64,000 nt of DNA. Origin: Bursaphelenchus xylophilus (Eukaryota; Nematoda; Chromadorea; Rhabditida; Aphelenchoididae). Position 1 is the first letter of the stretch. Every line of letters begins with the position of its first letter. Made by a program: the position numbers and the translations under genes. Shown one piece after another: positions 10,709-21,111 of this stretch. The notes beneath the pieces were generated by a model, which was given only the letters and a program-made list of their open reading frames with translations, had not been told where the DNA came from and did no database searches. The stretch covers positions 11,594,001 through 11,658,000 of the forward strand of contig CAJFCV020000002.1 of the NCBI GenBank assembly GCA_904066235.2. Direction: 5' to 3'.

Positions 10709-12458
10709 TAAAAATATGCTACGTGGATAAAATATAGATAAAGATTGGGACTTTACATTGAAAAAAAACGCCAAAATTTTAATTTTGAAAATTTTCAAAA
10801 ATTTTTTACTAAAAATCTGATTATTACATGAAAAATTGAAAAAAAATTATAATAAGAATTAATGAAAATCCTAGAATTATGTTTAGAGAACAGTAATTCC
10901 CAGGCAAAAGAAATATTTTGAGATTTTTATAAATGAAAAAATTAAAAATTTCATCGAATTTCCCGCAAAACTTCTCTTGGACAAGCCCATAAAAACTTTG
11001 TCTTGGCCCAAAAAACCCGTTATAATAATTTGTCCGCATAAATTTATCCAAATTACTCCCAAAACAGCCAAAAGCCACTTGCCGAAAAGGGGGCGGGGCT
11101 TCCATCTCGTCTCTCTTTGGACGAAAAATGGGAGAGCCAATCAGCGACGAGGAAGGGAGAAAGGCGAGAAATTGGGGAAGGGAAATGCAATAAAGCCAAA
11201 TATTTTGCTGAATATTGTTTTTTTAGGTATTTGGAATTGCAAATTTGGAAAAACTAAAATTTAAATTTTAGAAAATTTATTGTGAATTTGCTTGATCATG
11301 AACAATATTTTTGGTGGCAATTCAAATAAAAACTTTGATCAATTTTTTTTTCAATTTTGGCCAAGACAATTTACAGAGCCAAAAATAAGTTCTGAAAATT
11401 TTACCTCTTGCTTTGAATCCTCCGTTGAGATGTTCAACGATCTTTTCAGGCGAGAGACCATGGAAAATGAAGAGAGTCGCCAGAAAAAATGCTCTTTTTG
11501 GCTTATATCTTTGCGAAGATTGATTGAAAAAGCTTGATTTTTTGTGGAATTTTATTGATAATATGTGAAACAGAATGCCAAATTTTCAGTGGCGAAATTA
11601 AAAAAAAATTTTTTTTTTATTTTTTTTAAAAAATACTCCGATTTTTGCAAAACGAAAATTTTAAGAAAGTCTTAAAAACGCTTAATTTTAAATTTGGCCA
11701 AACTTGGCCAAAGTCAAAAAATCAAATTTCAAAAAATTACAATAAAAATTTTTAGTCATCAAAAAATTTTTTTTTCAAAAATCAAAAATTTTACATCTTA
11801 TAAACCACAATTTTCTGCTCCTCAATGCCTTCAATATATTCTTTCTGTCGCCTCCTACCATCTCGCATCTTCAATTTGCTCTCCAAAAATCTTGTACCGC
11901 ACAGTTGGAGGTCTTGCTTTTATTTCGTTTCGTCGCCGTTACTAATGTGGCGCTGAAATTACAAACAACTGTCTCCTCGAAGCCCCATAAGAGCCCTATC
12001 TGCGGCGCGATCTCGACAAATTTCCATCAAAAAACATTGATTTCCCTCGATTTTCCGTTGCAATTTCGCTTCAAAAAAGCGTTGTTTTACGGCAATCCTG
12101 CTTCAAAGCGATTGTAAAATAATTTAGATGTATTGTATCCCAGAAAATCCTCAACAACATGGCCCCTTGATCTTTACAAATCCCAATTTTATGACCTCTG
12201 ACCTCTCGCGAGGAGGGCTTTTGTATCGCGAGTCGATCAGCGGTTTATGGCTGCAAATGCGCCAAAACTCCCGATTTTACACCGAGAAAGGAGTCGTTTC
12301 GACTTCCGCACCTTTTATGGGTTCGCTCGCGGCTCCAATCAAACGCATTAAACCCCACAAAGAAGGGACATCAAGGAAGAGAGGAGAGGGCTAATGCTAA
12401 ATAAACTGGGAGAATATTGTGGTTCGGAAGGGTGGTTGTTGTAGGAAACGTTCTAACA
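10709..12458. other. Gene-poor stretch; GC-richer islands near 11060-11170 and 11940-12390
   Basis: Mostly AT-rich with A/T runs. 11060-11170 (AAAAGGGGGCGGGGCTTCC, AGCCAATCAGCGACGAGG) resembles promoter-type sequence with a CCAAT box and a GC box. 11940-12390 is balanced in composition with an open plus-strand frame (12128-12394) but no recognisable product. 11400-11540 shows a weak resemblance to the repeat at 7160-7345. Confidence 0.25.
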
Positions 12459-13150
12459 GGGGAAGTACTCCAAGTGCAACGCTCAGGTTTTGGTGGAATT
12501 TGGAAGAAATTTTTGAATAGGGTGGGGGCAGGTTTTCGATGACGCTGATTTCGAAAATCGTATAAATTTTTTCTGAATTTTACAATCTTGCTTAAGCAGT
12601 AGTGTCATTTTCGCTGTAAAGACGAAAAAAGCGTCATAAGTTTTCTTACAATACCATACAAGGGAAATTTAAAAATTCACCTTACCACACTCTCTCTCTC
12701 TGCGTTGTGGAATTTGGGGCCTAACAAAAAAAGTGCAAAGTGCGACGCGCAGATTTTCTAAAAACTTTGTACATACGTCATGCATAGACCACGTATCAAT
12801 TCCTCAAAGTTTTAGCTCGCGCTTTGCACAGACAGCCAAGATATTCAAAGATCTTTGCCGAAGAGAGAGTGCACAAAATACGGAGAGCGGTCAGAGAAAA
12901 AAGGGTTTTCTGGCCGTATCAGTGGAAACTTTGCAAGGAAAAAATTGATTTTCTGTGGAAGCATTACCCTATAAAATGAGGCTGGAATTTTACTGCAAAA
13001 ATGCGCATAGAAACCTCGAAACCCGGCCGACTTTTGGACTTAAAGCCTCGGATATTCCTGCAAAGCGCACGAATTTCGCATGTATGTATCTTTACCGCAC
13101 CCAGTGTAATCTAAATTGTCCAGTTCTCAGTTCCAGAAAGTTTTAGTTTG
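12459..13150. mobile_element. AAGTGCGACGCTC-type elements, diverged remnants
   Basis: A left end (GGGGAAGTACTCCAAGTGCA) starts at 12459 but loses similarity within about 60 bp. A second remnant at 12733-13110 keeps GTGCGACGCGCAGATTTTCT, TAGCTCGCGCTTTGC and GGAGAGCGGTCAGAG. Bases 13150-13516 contain no recognised feature. Confidence 0.55.
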
Positions 13151-13516
13151 TATGTTTTTGGCACCGCCGAGATATTGAATGATATTTGTTTGAATGAAAT
13201 TAGAAGAGACGCCCAAAAAAGGGAAGGTCTTTCACTTCATGTTGCTCGTAAATCGTCGTATCTTTTGCAATTTTATCAGCTGCATGAACATCTATCTCCT
13301 CAGAAATCTCCTCCCAAAGCCACGCTGAAAATTACGTAACAAATCAAAGACTTCAACGTTGTCTATCAGCAATAAAGCACAGAAAAATCCGCAGATGACG
13401 CAATAAAAATCAAATTTTTCTGTGAACAGAAATAAATTTCCATTGGAGACCTCAACCAGATCCATTGCCCACATCTTCCGTGATCTAAATAGGACCGTTT
13501 TTATTGGAATAACAGT

Positions 13517-16500
13517 ATGTTCTGTCAAGGCGAAACCACTGGAAAACAGGCGATGAGGATGCTGAGGAGATATCCGGGAGAGGTAAATTTATATTTTTTT
13601 CCCCAAAAAAGGGTTTTTTAATTAGAAAAGATTTGTTTTTTCAGTCTTTTTTGGATGGTTGAGCCTGAACTCTCCCCTTTTTCAACTCTCCCCCCAAAAA
13701 AAGCGGAACTCTTTCCCTTTTTTGATTTTCACCAAAAAATCTGAACTCTCCCCTTTTTGAACACTCCCCCATTTTGAAAATTGAGAAAACGAGGTGTCAC
13801 ATGTTATACGATGCAACTTTTTTTCAAACTGAAAAAATTAGATGTGACATCTTATACGATGATACTTTTTTCGAAAAAATGAGGTGTGACATCTCATACG
13901 ATAGAACGGGTAGAAAAAAAATAAAAACAGGAAACCTGCATTTTTTCAATTTGAAAAAAAAATCCATCGTATAAAATGTCACACCTAATTTTTTTCAATT
14001 TGAAAAATTTTTCATCGTATAAAATGTCACACCTAATTTTTTTCAATTTGAAAAAAATTTTCATCGTATAAAATGTCACACCTCATTTTTTCATTTTGAA
14101 AAATTTTTCATCGTATAAGATGTCACACCTAATTTTTTCAATTTGAAAAAAAGTTTCATCGTATAAGATGTCACACCTAATTTTTTCAATTTGAAAATTT
14201 TTTCATCGTATAAGATGTCACACCTAATTTTTTCAATTTGAAAAAAAGTTTCATCGTATAAGATGTCACACCTAATTTTTTCAATTTGAAAAAAAGTTTC
14301 ATCGTATAAGATGTCACACCTAATTTTTTCAATTTGAAAAAAAGTTTCATCGTATAAGATGTCACACCTAATTTTTTCGATTTGAAAAAATTTTCATCGT
14401 ATAAGATGTCACACCTAATTTTTTCAATTTGAAAAAAAGTTTCATCGTATAAGATGTCACACCTAATTTTTTCAATTTGAAAAAAAGTTTCATCGTATAA
14501 CATGTCACACTTCATTTTTGCACTTTTCAAAAAGGGGGAGTGTTCAAAAAGGGGGAGAGTTCTCCGCAACGTTTTTGGATCTTTTATCCTTGATTTTTGC
14601 TATTTTTTACCATTTTTTATTTAGATCCGAACAAAAATCCTGAACAACCTCTCCGCTCATACCATCATTCACCTCTACTTCAATGCTACGGTAGATGACG
14701 CCAAGATCCTCGCGAGTGCTCAGAACGACCGATTCAAAACTCTTTGCATGGTCAATGAAATGATGACCGAAAAGCCTGATACTCACGAGGGATTTGTCGA
14801 TTGGATTCAATTTTTTATCATGTAAGATGGGCTTCTTTTTCTGGGATTTTGGTGATGTAAGATGGTCAGACGGAGAAATTGACATTTTTTTACTGTCAAT
14901 TTTCTACAGTCCTTCAAGAGACAACAAAAATTTTAATGCCAGAAAGATTACTGTAGCGACATTGGTATTGTAGAAAAAGTGAAAAAAAACTTAAAAACAT
15001 GGGGTTTGATGAAACTTGACCCAAATTACAATTGCAGTCGTACTAGTCCTTGTAGAGTCGATGGAATGATGCACTGCGTGGAAGAAAAGTTCATTTTGCA
15101 CGGCGCAATTTTCGGCTTTTTACACCACGCAATAGGTTTTTTCGAATCTTGAGTTTTCTACAGAGTGCAAGCGCCAAAAATCGCTCTAGCGACTTTGCGA
15201 ACGTTGCGGAAGAACTTTCCCCCTTTTTGAACTCTCCCCCAATATGAATTCTTCCCCTTTTTGAACACTCCCCCTTTTCTGAACTCTTCCCCTTTTTGAA
15301 CTCTCCCCCTCATTTTGAAAATTGGAAAAATAAGGTGTGACATGTTATACGATGAAAAGTTTTTTTCAAAGTGAAGAAAATTGGGTGTGACACCTTATAC
15401 GATGGATTTTTTTTTCAATTTGAAAAAATAAGGTGTGACATGTCATACGATGAAAAGTTTTTTCAAATTGAAAAAAAATTTAGATGGGACATCTTATACG
15501 ATGGATTTTTTTTTTCAAATTGGAAAAATGAGGTGTGACATGTTATACGATGGAAATTTTTTTCTAATTGAAAAAAATAGGTGTGACATCTTATACGATG
15601 GAAAATTTTTTCAAATTGAAAAAATGAGGTGTGACATCTTATACGATGGAAATTTTTTTTCAAATTGAAAAAAAATTAGGTGTGACATCTTATACGATGG
15701 AAATTTTTTTCAAATCGAAAAAATGAGGTGTGACATCTTATACGATGGAAATTTTTTTCAAATTGAAAAAATGAGGTGTGACATCTTATACGATGGAAAT
15801 TTTTTTTCAAATTGAAAAAAATAAGGTGTGACATCTTATACGATGGAAATTTTTTTGCAAATTGAAAAAATGAGGTGTGACATCTTATACGATGGAAATT
15901 TTTTTCAAATTGAAAAAAATGAGGTGTGACATCTTATACGATGGAAATTTTTTTTCAATTTGAGAATTTTTATCATCGTATAACATGTCACACATCGTTT
16001 TTCTCAACCCTTTGCGAACGGGCTAGTATCAGTTTGGTCGGGAAAATAATGAGCGCAACGTCGCATCGAAATTCGCAAATTGCTTTTCGATGCGGCGACA
16101 TTGGCTCACTATTTTCGCGACGGACTGATAGCATGGATTCATTGGCCTATATATTCTTTACGCGGGATTTTCATGAAAAATTTGAAAAGTTAGCCACTCC
16201 CTTTCACTTTCTAATAAAAACCCTTTCAGCTCGCTGACTCGCCTCTGTTCCGCCATCGAAGCTCATGGAGTGAATGCGGGCCGAGCGCCCGACGACGTCA
16301 CAAACGACGCCAATCTTTTTGTCAAAGTTCACCAAAACCTATTCCACCGGGCAATGCACTTGACAGGACATGAAAAGCCGATCGATTTCTCGCTGGAATT
16401 GCGGGTTCCTCGAGCGGCGAAACTCCGACGAATGCAGAAAAATGAGATCGATGAGGAGCAGATTGTCATGCAAAAGGAAGAAGACCTGATTTCCATGGTC

Positions 16501-19500
16501 ATCTCGCCGAACAAGAGCGTGGAGTTGTACGCGGAGGAAATTGAGACCCACACTTTCAAGTTTACGGTAGGTCATGGAGCGGGGAAAATTTTTAAACATT
16601 ATGTATGTAGATGAAGATAATATAGTATCAGTCTGTCGGGAAAATAATGTCGTTGCGTCAATCGTGTCACTGACTAGGGAAGTGTACAAACGAACCCTCA
16701 CCAAATGGCAAGTGATATACACCATTGGAAAGCCCTTGAAAAATGGTGCAAGATACCATTTTCATTTTTTGCAGAATGCCGTTCCGCGACGACATACTGT
16801 AAATTTCATTATTTTTAGGTCATTTCGCAATAAAAATCTTTCTTTCTCTTGAGCGGATAAAAATTCTCGAAGAGGGTTGCTTCAATAGTGCAGTGGTTGC
16901 TGAGCAGGCTGATAAGCCAAACCAAGCTAGGTTCGATTCCTAGCTTGGGCAAAAACATTTTGCGTTCTTACAGTTAGGATAATATTTGAGTTAAACTTTT
17001 ACAAACGCTTTCATTTTTCTAGAAAACGGTCGATTACGGTTAAAACCATCAAACTTACATGTTTTTCAAAATTAAAAAAAGTGAAGTGTTTTTTCACGTT
17101 ATGGGTGTTTAAAACCAGTAAATATCACATGTAAAATGGTTCTACTGGCAATCGCCAAACTTCATAATGATTCTTAGGCCAACCTAGTAGCAATATTTAC
17201 CATTTAGCGTTTTGAAATAAGATTTATTTTGCCCCACAGCCGATATTGTAACTACTTAAAGGACAAATCAACCGTTTATATTTTTTTGCCCTGAGGCATT
17301 CTGCAAAAAATGAAAATGGTACCTTTCACCATTTTTCAAGGGCTTTCCAATGGTGTATAACACTTGCCATTTGGTGAGGGTTCGTTTGTACACTTCCCTA
17401 GTGAAGTGAAAAGCGGCATGATTTTTTCGCGACACAATTCTTGCTCCAGTGAGTAATCCTAGCCGTTTACAGCTGTTTCTATAGCACTGATAGATTTTTA
17501 ATTGATGTCATAGTGCCAAATTTTCTGGACACATAAAGATTTTTAAGTCCATACATCAGTGTGTCGGGAAAATAATGAGCAATTTGTCGCATCGAAAATC
17601 GCGACGTCGCCGTGAAAATGAATTGTGTCGCTGCAAAATCAAGTTGTTTTTCACTTCAGCGAAGCTAAAGAGCGCTCATTATTTTCCCGACAGACCGATG
17701 TATGTGCCTCGGGACTTATAAATCCTTTTATGTACAAAAAATGCGTCACAATGACTCCCGTTTAAAATCTTCCAGTAGTAGGTCCTGAGCCAGTTGCCTA
17801 AGTTATATCGGTCTGTCGGGGAAATATTGAGCACTCTGTCGCACCGAAAATCGCATCGCCGCTGAGAAATTTATTGTGTAGTGGCAAAATTAAATTACTT
17901 TTCACTTCAGCGACATAATCGGCGAAGCTAAAGAGCGCTCATTATTTTCCCGACAGACTGATCGTCGTATAGCCTCGGAATTTTATACGAAATTTGAGAC
18001 AAAACAAACACCCACAACACATTTTTTTGTCATTTTTATTTATTTTTACACCTTTTTTCAGGTCAAGAACAGCTCCACTGTTGCCCCGTTCTACTACGAC
18101 GGACAAACCGAATCCGTCTATTACATGCGCACCGACGACGCTTTCATTGTGTACCGGAAGTGTTTGAGCGACGACTCGGAGCCCCAGCCGATATTAGAGA
18201 CCCATATCAGAGGAGCGCACTTTATCGCCGTGGACGAGGACCACTTTTACTATGTGTGTGACGATGCTGTTCAGACCCATATGAGGTATTTGAATCTGAC
18301 CACCGGCAAGACCACGAAACTCCGACTTCCGTCGTTGATTGGAGATGTAAGTTGGGGTTTAAAAAGCGGAAATTTTTATTAAAAAAAATGAAACGGATGA
18401 CGATTGGGCCCGGTTTTGTCCCCTCGTACTGTACAGTACAAGGTGGTACTATATAGCACGAGGTAAAAATTAAGCCATAACACGTCAATGCTATGGGTTT
18501 GGTGCACAGTACTGCTCAAACAACTTGTTCTTAGCGCTTGGTACTGTACAGTACGAGGTGGTACTATATAGCACGAGGTAAAAATTAAGCCATAACACGT
18601 CAATGCTATGGGTTTGAAGCCCAGTACTTCTCAAAAAATGTGTTTTTAGCGCTTGGTACTGTACAGTACGAGGTGGTACTATATAGCACGAGGTAAAAAT
18701 TAAGCCATAACACGTCAATGCTATGGGTTTGAAGCCCAGTACTTCTCAAAAAATGTGTTTTTAGCACTTGGTACTGTACTGTACGAGGTGGTACTCATTC
18801 TCACGTATTTTTTTGCAGATCATAAACATCTACGCCATTCAAGATATCGTCGTCATCCACCATGAATATCGAGTCCTGATCTACAGAGCGAACATGGAAA
18901 AGGAGCAATTTGTCTTTATCGAAGAGGCCCGTGGACCTGTGGCGCTGTTGAATCCTCACTGCTTCGCCTACACTGGATTCGACGCTTTTGGAGGGTTGGT
19001 GGTGAAGGTAATTTTTTTCTATTTTTTGAGGGAGTACTCCATGTACGACGCTCAGATTTTGATGAAATTTGGCACAGATTTATTGCTAGGTAAAAAATTT
19101 TTGGATATTGCAGGAATGATCGAGATTTTTTGGTGGAAAGTTGGGGGAAAATGCAATTTTTTTTGCGATTTTTTGCCATCAAAAGTTTCATGCCTATTTC
19201 TACCATAGAGAGTAATATTTCCACAAAAAATCAAATTTTTTTCATGCGAAATGGACAAAGATATGGCCAAAAAGTGTTATTGTATCTCTGACCGCTCTCC
19301 GCTTTTCGCGTAGTCACTCAGAAAGCTCACCGAATATCTCGGCTGCCCCTGGAAATCGCGAGCTAAAAGCCAATATTTTTTGATTAGAATTACGATTTCC
19401 CTGCCGTATTCTACGTAGTACGATAGAAATTTTACATTGACAACTCCCTGGTACTGATAAGTACACAAATCCATTATATTCATCCACTGCTTTCAAAGTT

Positions 19501-20046
19501 ATGGGAGTTTGTTTTCAAAAAATGGTAAAAAATGCCTGGATAAGCGTATGATGACTATTCAAGCCACTTATTACACCTGGAAACTTAATCCGCAACATCT
19601 AACGTCAAGTGTGGGCCCGCCCCCGAAATGTGTCCAAAATTTGAAGGAAATCTGAGCGTCGCACTTGGATCACTTCCCCTATTAGCTTATTAAAACCCCA
19701 AAAAATAGCTATAACCATTTACAATTCACTACTTTCTGGACAATGTTCACTTGGAAGCCATTCCTTGAAAACTTGTCTTTTCAACGATTTTTTTTATTTT
19801 TTAACGGCTTAAAAAACGATTTTTCAGGTGGTCCGCAAGCACGCAGAAGGCCCTCAATTGAACATTCTCGGATTCCCGAGCGCCTTTCTCAACCGATACT
19901 CCAACGAAATATTGGGCGTGTTTTGGCGCGGAACCCAACATTTATTCCTGTTCGAAGCCGGCGACAGAGAACCGTGTTTTATCGCCATGACGTCAGTGGG
20001 ATCATTCCAGCCTCGAGGACTCTACGTCAAGTACGGAAGATGCTGA
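13517..20046 (+). CDS. F-box-like family protein F1 (430 aa, six coding exons)
   Basis: Exons by splice and phase reading: 13517-13582, 14625-14821, 16230-16566, 18062-18346, 18819-19007 and 19828-20046, joined with consistent phases (0,2,0,0,0). The N-terminus (MLRRYPGE then IRTKILNNLSAHTIIHLYF) resembles an F-box, with LP/YP-x-E followed by a leucine-rich helix; F-box proteins recruit substrates to SCF ubiquitin ligases through Skp1. Residues ~90-200 form a conserved middle domain of unknown fold (VTNDANLFVKVHQNL, ISPNKSVELY). The C-terminal ~230 residues contain four repeated strand-rich blocks (PFYYDGQTESVYYM, VDEDHFYYVC, LLNPHCFAYTGFDAFGG, EILGVFW) that suggest a beta-propeller-like or F-box-associated domain. 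Introns 1 and 2 hold two large flipped minisatellites, intron 3 a nested transposon, and intron 4 a 113-bp tandem repeat. The F-box call is inference; the paralogy to F2-F4 is seen directly. A longer first exon is possible. Confidence 0.8.
13657..14563. repeat. Flipped minisatellite element in F1 intron 1
   Basis: Bounded by GGTTGAGCCTGAACTCTCCC on the left and by GGGGGAGTGTTCAAAAAGGG-type complement on the right. Inside, ~48-bp units containing GGTGTGACATCTTATACGAT occur about three times in plus orientation, then about twelve times in the opposite orientation (ATCGTATAAGATGTCACACC). It looks like an inverted-repeat transposon whose arms expanded as minisatellites. Confidence 0.85.
15205..16012. 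repeat. Flipped minisatellite element in F1 intron 2
   Basis: Same family as 13657-14563 but with the opposite arm expanded: about thirteen plus-orientation units (GGTGTGACATCTTATACGAT plus GGAAATTTTTTTCAAATTG) followed by one flipped unit near 15975. The start ACGTTGCGGAAGAACTTTCC mirrors the end of the first element. Confidence 0.85.
16029..16128. mobile_element. TCAGTCTGTCGGGAAAAT-type MITE, short variant
   Basis: A 100-bp copy from TCAGTTTGGTCGGGAAAATA to GCGACGGACTGA, flanked by TA on both sides. It has an internal deletion relative to the ~150-bp form. Confidence 0.8.
16674..17400. mobile_element. CTAGGGAAGTG-type transposon nested in a MITE, TGA target duplication
   Basis: The 727-bp element has ~105-bp inverted arms: CTAGGGAAGTGTACAAACGA onward at 16674-16780, and its complement at 17295-17400 ending in CACTTCCCTAG. 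Left flank TGA and right flank TGA, and joining the flanks (GTCAC-TGA-AGTGAAAAGC) restores the interior of the TCAGTCTGTC-type MITE that starts at 16628. The insertion site and 3-bp duplication are therefore readable. No transposase is present; the inner 500 bp contains a tRNA-like segment. Confidence 0.8.
16885..16951 (+). other. tRNA-like segment with a Pol III B-box match
   Basis: GGTTCGATTCC at 16930-16940 is a perfect B-box (GGTTCRANNCC) inside a CTAGG/CCTAG T-arm hairpin. GTGCAGTGGTTGCTGAGC about 35 bases upstream is a loose A-box. The acceptor stem does not pair and there is no seven-base anticodon loop, so it is not a working tRNA. It may be a tRNA pseudogene or the head of a SINE carried inside the 727-bp transposon. 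Confidence 0.5.
17556..17698. mobile_element. TCAGTCTGTCGGGAAAAT-type MITE
   Basis: Starts TCAGTGTGTCGGGAAAATAA and ends ATTTTCCCGACAGACCGA. Located in F1 intron 3. Confidence 0.8.
17808..17961. mobile_element. TCAGTCTGTCGGGAAAAT-type MITE
   Basis: Starts TCGGTCTGTCGGGGAAATAT and ends TTCCCGACAGACTGA. Second copy in F1 intron 3, ~110 bp after the previous one. Confidence 0.8.
18415..18795. repeat. 113-bp tandem repeat with a GTACTGTACAGTAC palindrome
   Basis: About 3.4 copies in F1 intron 4. Each unit holds TACTGTACAGTACGAGGTGG, ATATAGCACGAGGTAAAAAT and AGCCATAACACGTCAATGC. The second and third copies are nearly identical, implying recent expansion. Confidence 0.85.
19027..19678. mobile_element. 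AAGTGCGACGCTC-type palindromic element, enlarged
   Basis: Left end GGGAGTACTCCATGTACGAC and right end GAGCGTCGCACTTGGATCAC lie ~650 bp apart in F1 intron 5. That is longer than the usual 445 bp, owing to an inserted segment around 19370-19620. Confidence 0.7.
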
Positions 20047-20187
20047 GGCAATCAGTCTTTAAATTCCTTGGATTTCTTGACCAGAGGGCAATTTATTAAT
20101 AATATTCGATGTATTGAAATGGCTGGTTAGAAAGAAAAGCAATAAAGATTCGGATGATAATATGACTACTTTTTTGGGCAATTACAA

Positions 20188-20327
20188 TCAGTCTGTCGGG
20201 AAAATAATGAGCACAATGTCGCTGTGCCGATTGCGACGAAGTGAAGAGCAATTTGATTTCGTCGCGACACAATTCATTTTCTTGGCAGGGATGCGACAGA
20301 GTGCTCATTATTTTCCCGACAAAGTGA
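20188..20327. mobile_element. TCAGTCTGTCGGGAAAAT-type MITE
   Basis: Starts TCAGTCTGTCGGGAAAATAA and ends TTTTCCCGACAAAGTGA. It lies ~140 bp downstream of the F1 stop codon. Confidence 0.8.
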
Positions 20328-20340
20328 TAAAGACTGATAT

Positions 20341-20755
20341 TAGCATTTTCACAAAGTTCCTGGACATTTGTTGCGGTCCGCACCGTCCGAAAAAATTTCC
20401 GGGCTCTTTCACTGTGCATTCACCTTTTTTTGGTTTTGCATTGTGCATTTGAAATATCGCTGCGACGTAAGTTCTTCTCAATTGCGCCGCTGCGGTTTTG
20501 CTCAAAAATGTGCACAGTGCAATTGGCTTTTTTGAGGTTTGAACGGTGCGCAAAGGCAAAAATCCACAGTGCGTTGGCGACAAAAATTCAAGGTGCAATG
20601 TGCGAAAGCGAAAAAATATCCAGGCACTTTGTGAAAATGCTACATAATAGCCACAGCCCAAAAAAGCCCCAAAAGCCAGAAATTACACGGTGCAAAGTTT
20701 ACTTTTGTTTTCGCACAGTGCATGCTGCGAAAATCACTCCAGCGACTTTGCGATG
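20341..20755. mobile_element. GCATTTTCATAAAGTGC-type element plus adjacent GCACAGTGC repeat
   Basis: TAGCATTTTCACAAAGTTCC at 20341 pairs with the complement ending at 20642 (CAGGCACTTTGTGAAAATGC). The interior is rich in GCACAGTGC-like palindromes. 20650-20755 is a separate ~110-bp repeat (CACGGTGCAAAG to TCCAGCGACTTTGCG) that recurs at 38522-38640 and 45367-45490. Bases 20756-21111 show nothing else. Confidence 0.7.
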
Positions 20756-21111
20756 TCTTAAAATCATCTAAAGATTACCCAAGTATGAATAAAAATCTGT
20801 GCACATGAAACCAAAAAAAATTAAATTACCAAGGAACAACTGCTCAAATGTTCTTCAAAATTAGTCCCATTTTGTCCCATTTTTCTTTTTTTTCTCTTTC
20901 TTAACCCAGCGATTTTCTGCAATGCAAAAAAGCTGTCTGTATAAAAGTGCATTTTATTTCCACTTATAAAGTGATTACGTCACCTTTTTTAGCTTTCTGC
21001 TCTGGAAATCGCATTCCGCTGTCGAACTGTATATTCTTCATTATATCGTCTACAACTCTTAGTGCGTACCGTTAATTTTTAATTCTATTTTGTTCGTTGT
21101 TGTGAAGGAAG

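Noticed and set aside
12128..12394. Plus-strand 88-codon frame
   Set aside because: Same reasoning; the C-terminal part is low complexity and there is no promoter or acceptor signal.
13780..14520. CRISPR-like array
   Set aside because: Units repeat with no unique spacers, the array flips orientation, and the DNA is eukaryotic.
16885..16951. A functional tRNA gene
   Set aside because: Good T-arm and B-box but no acceptor pairing and no seven-base anticodon loop; listed only as tRNA-like.
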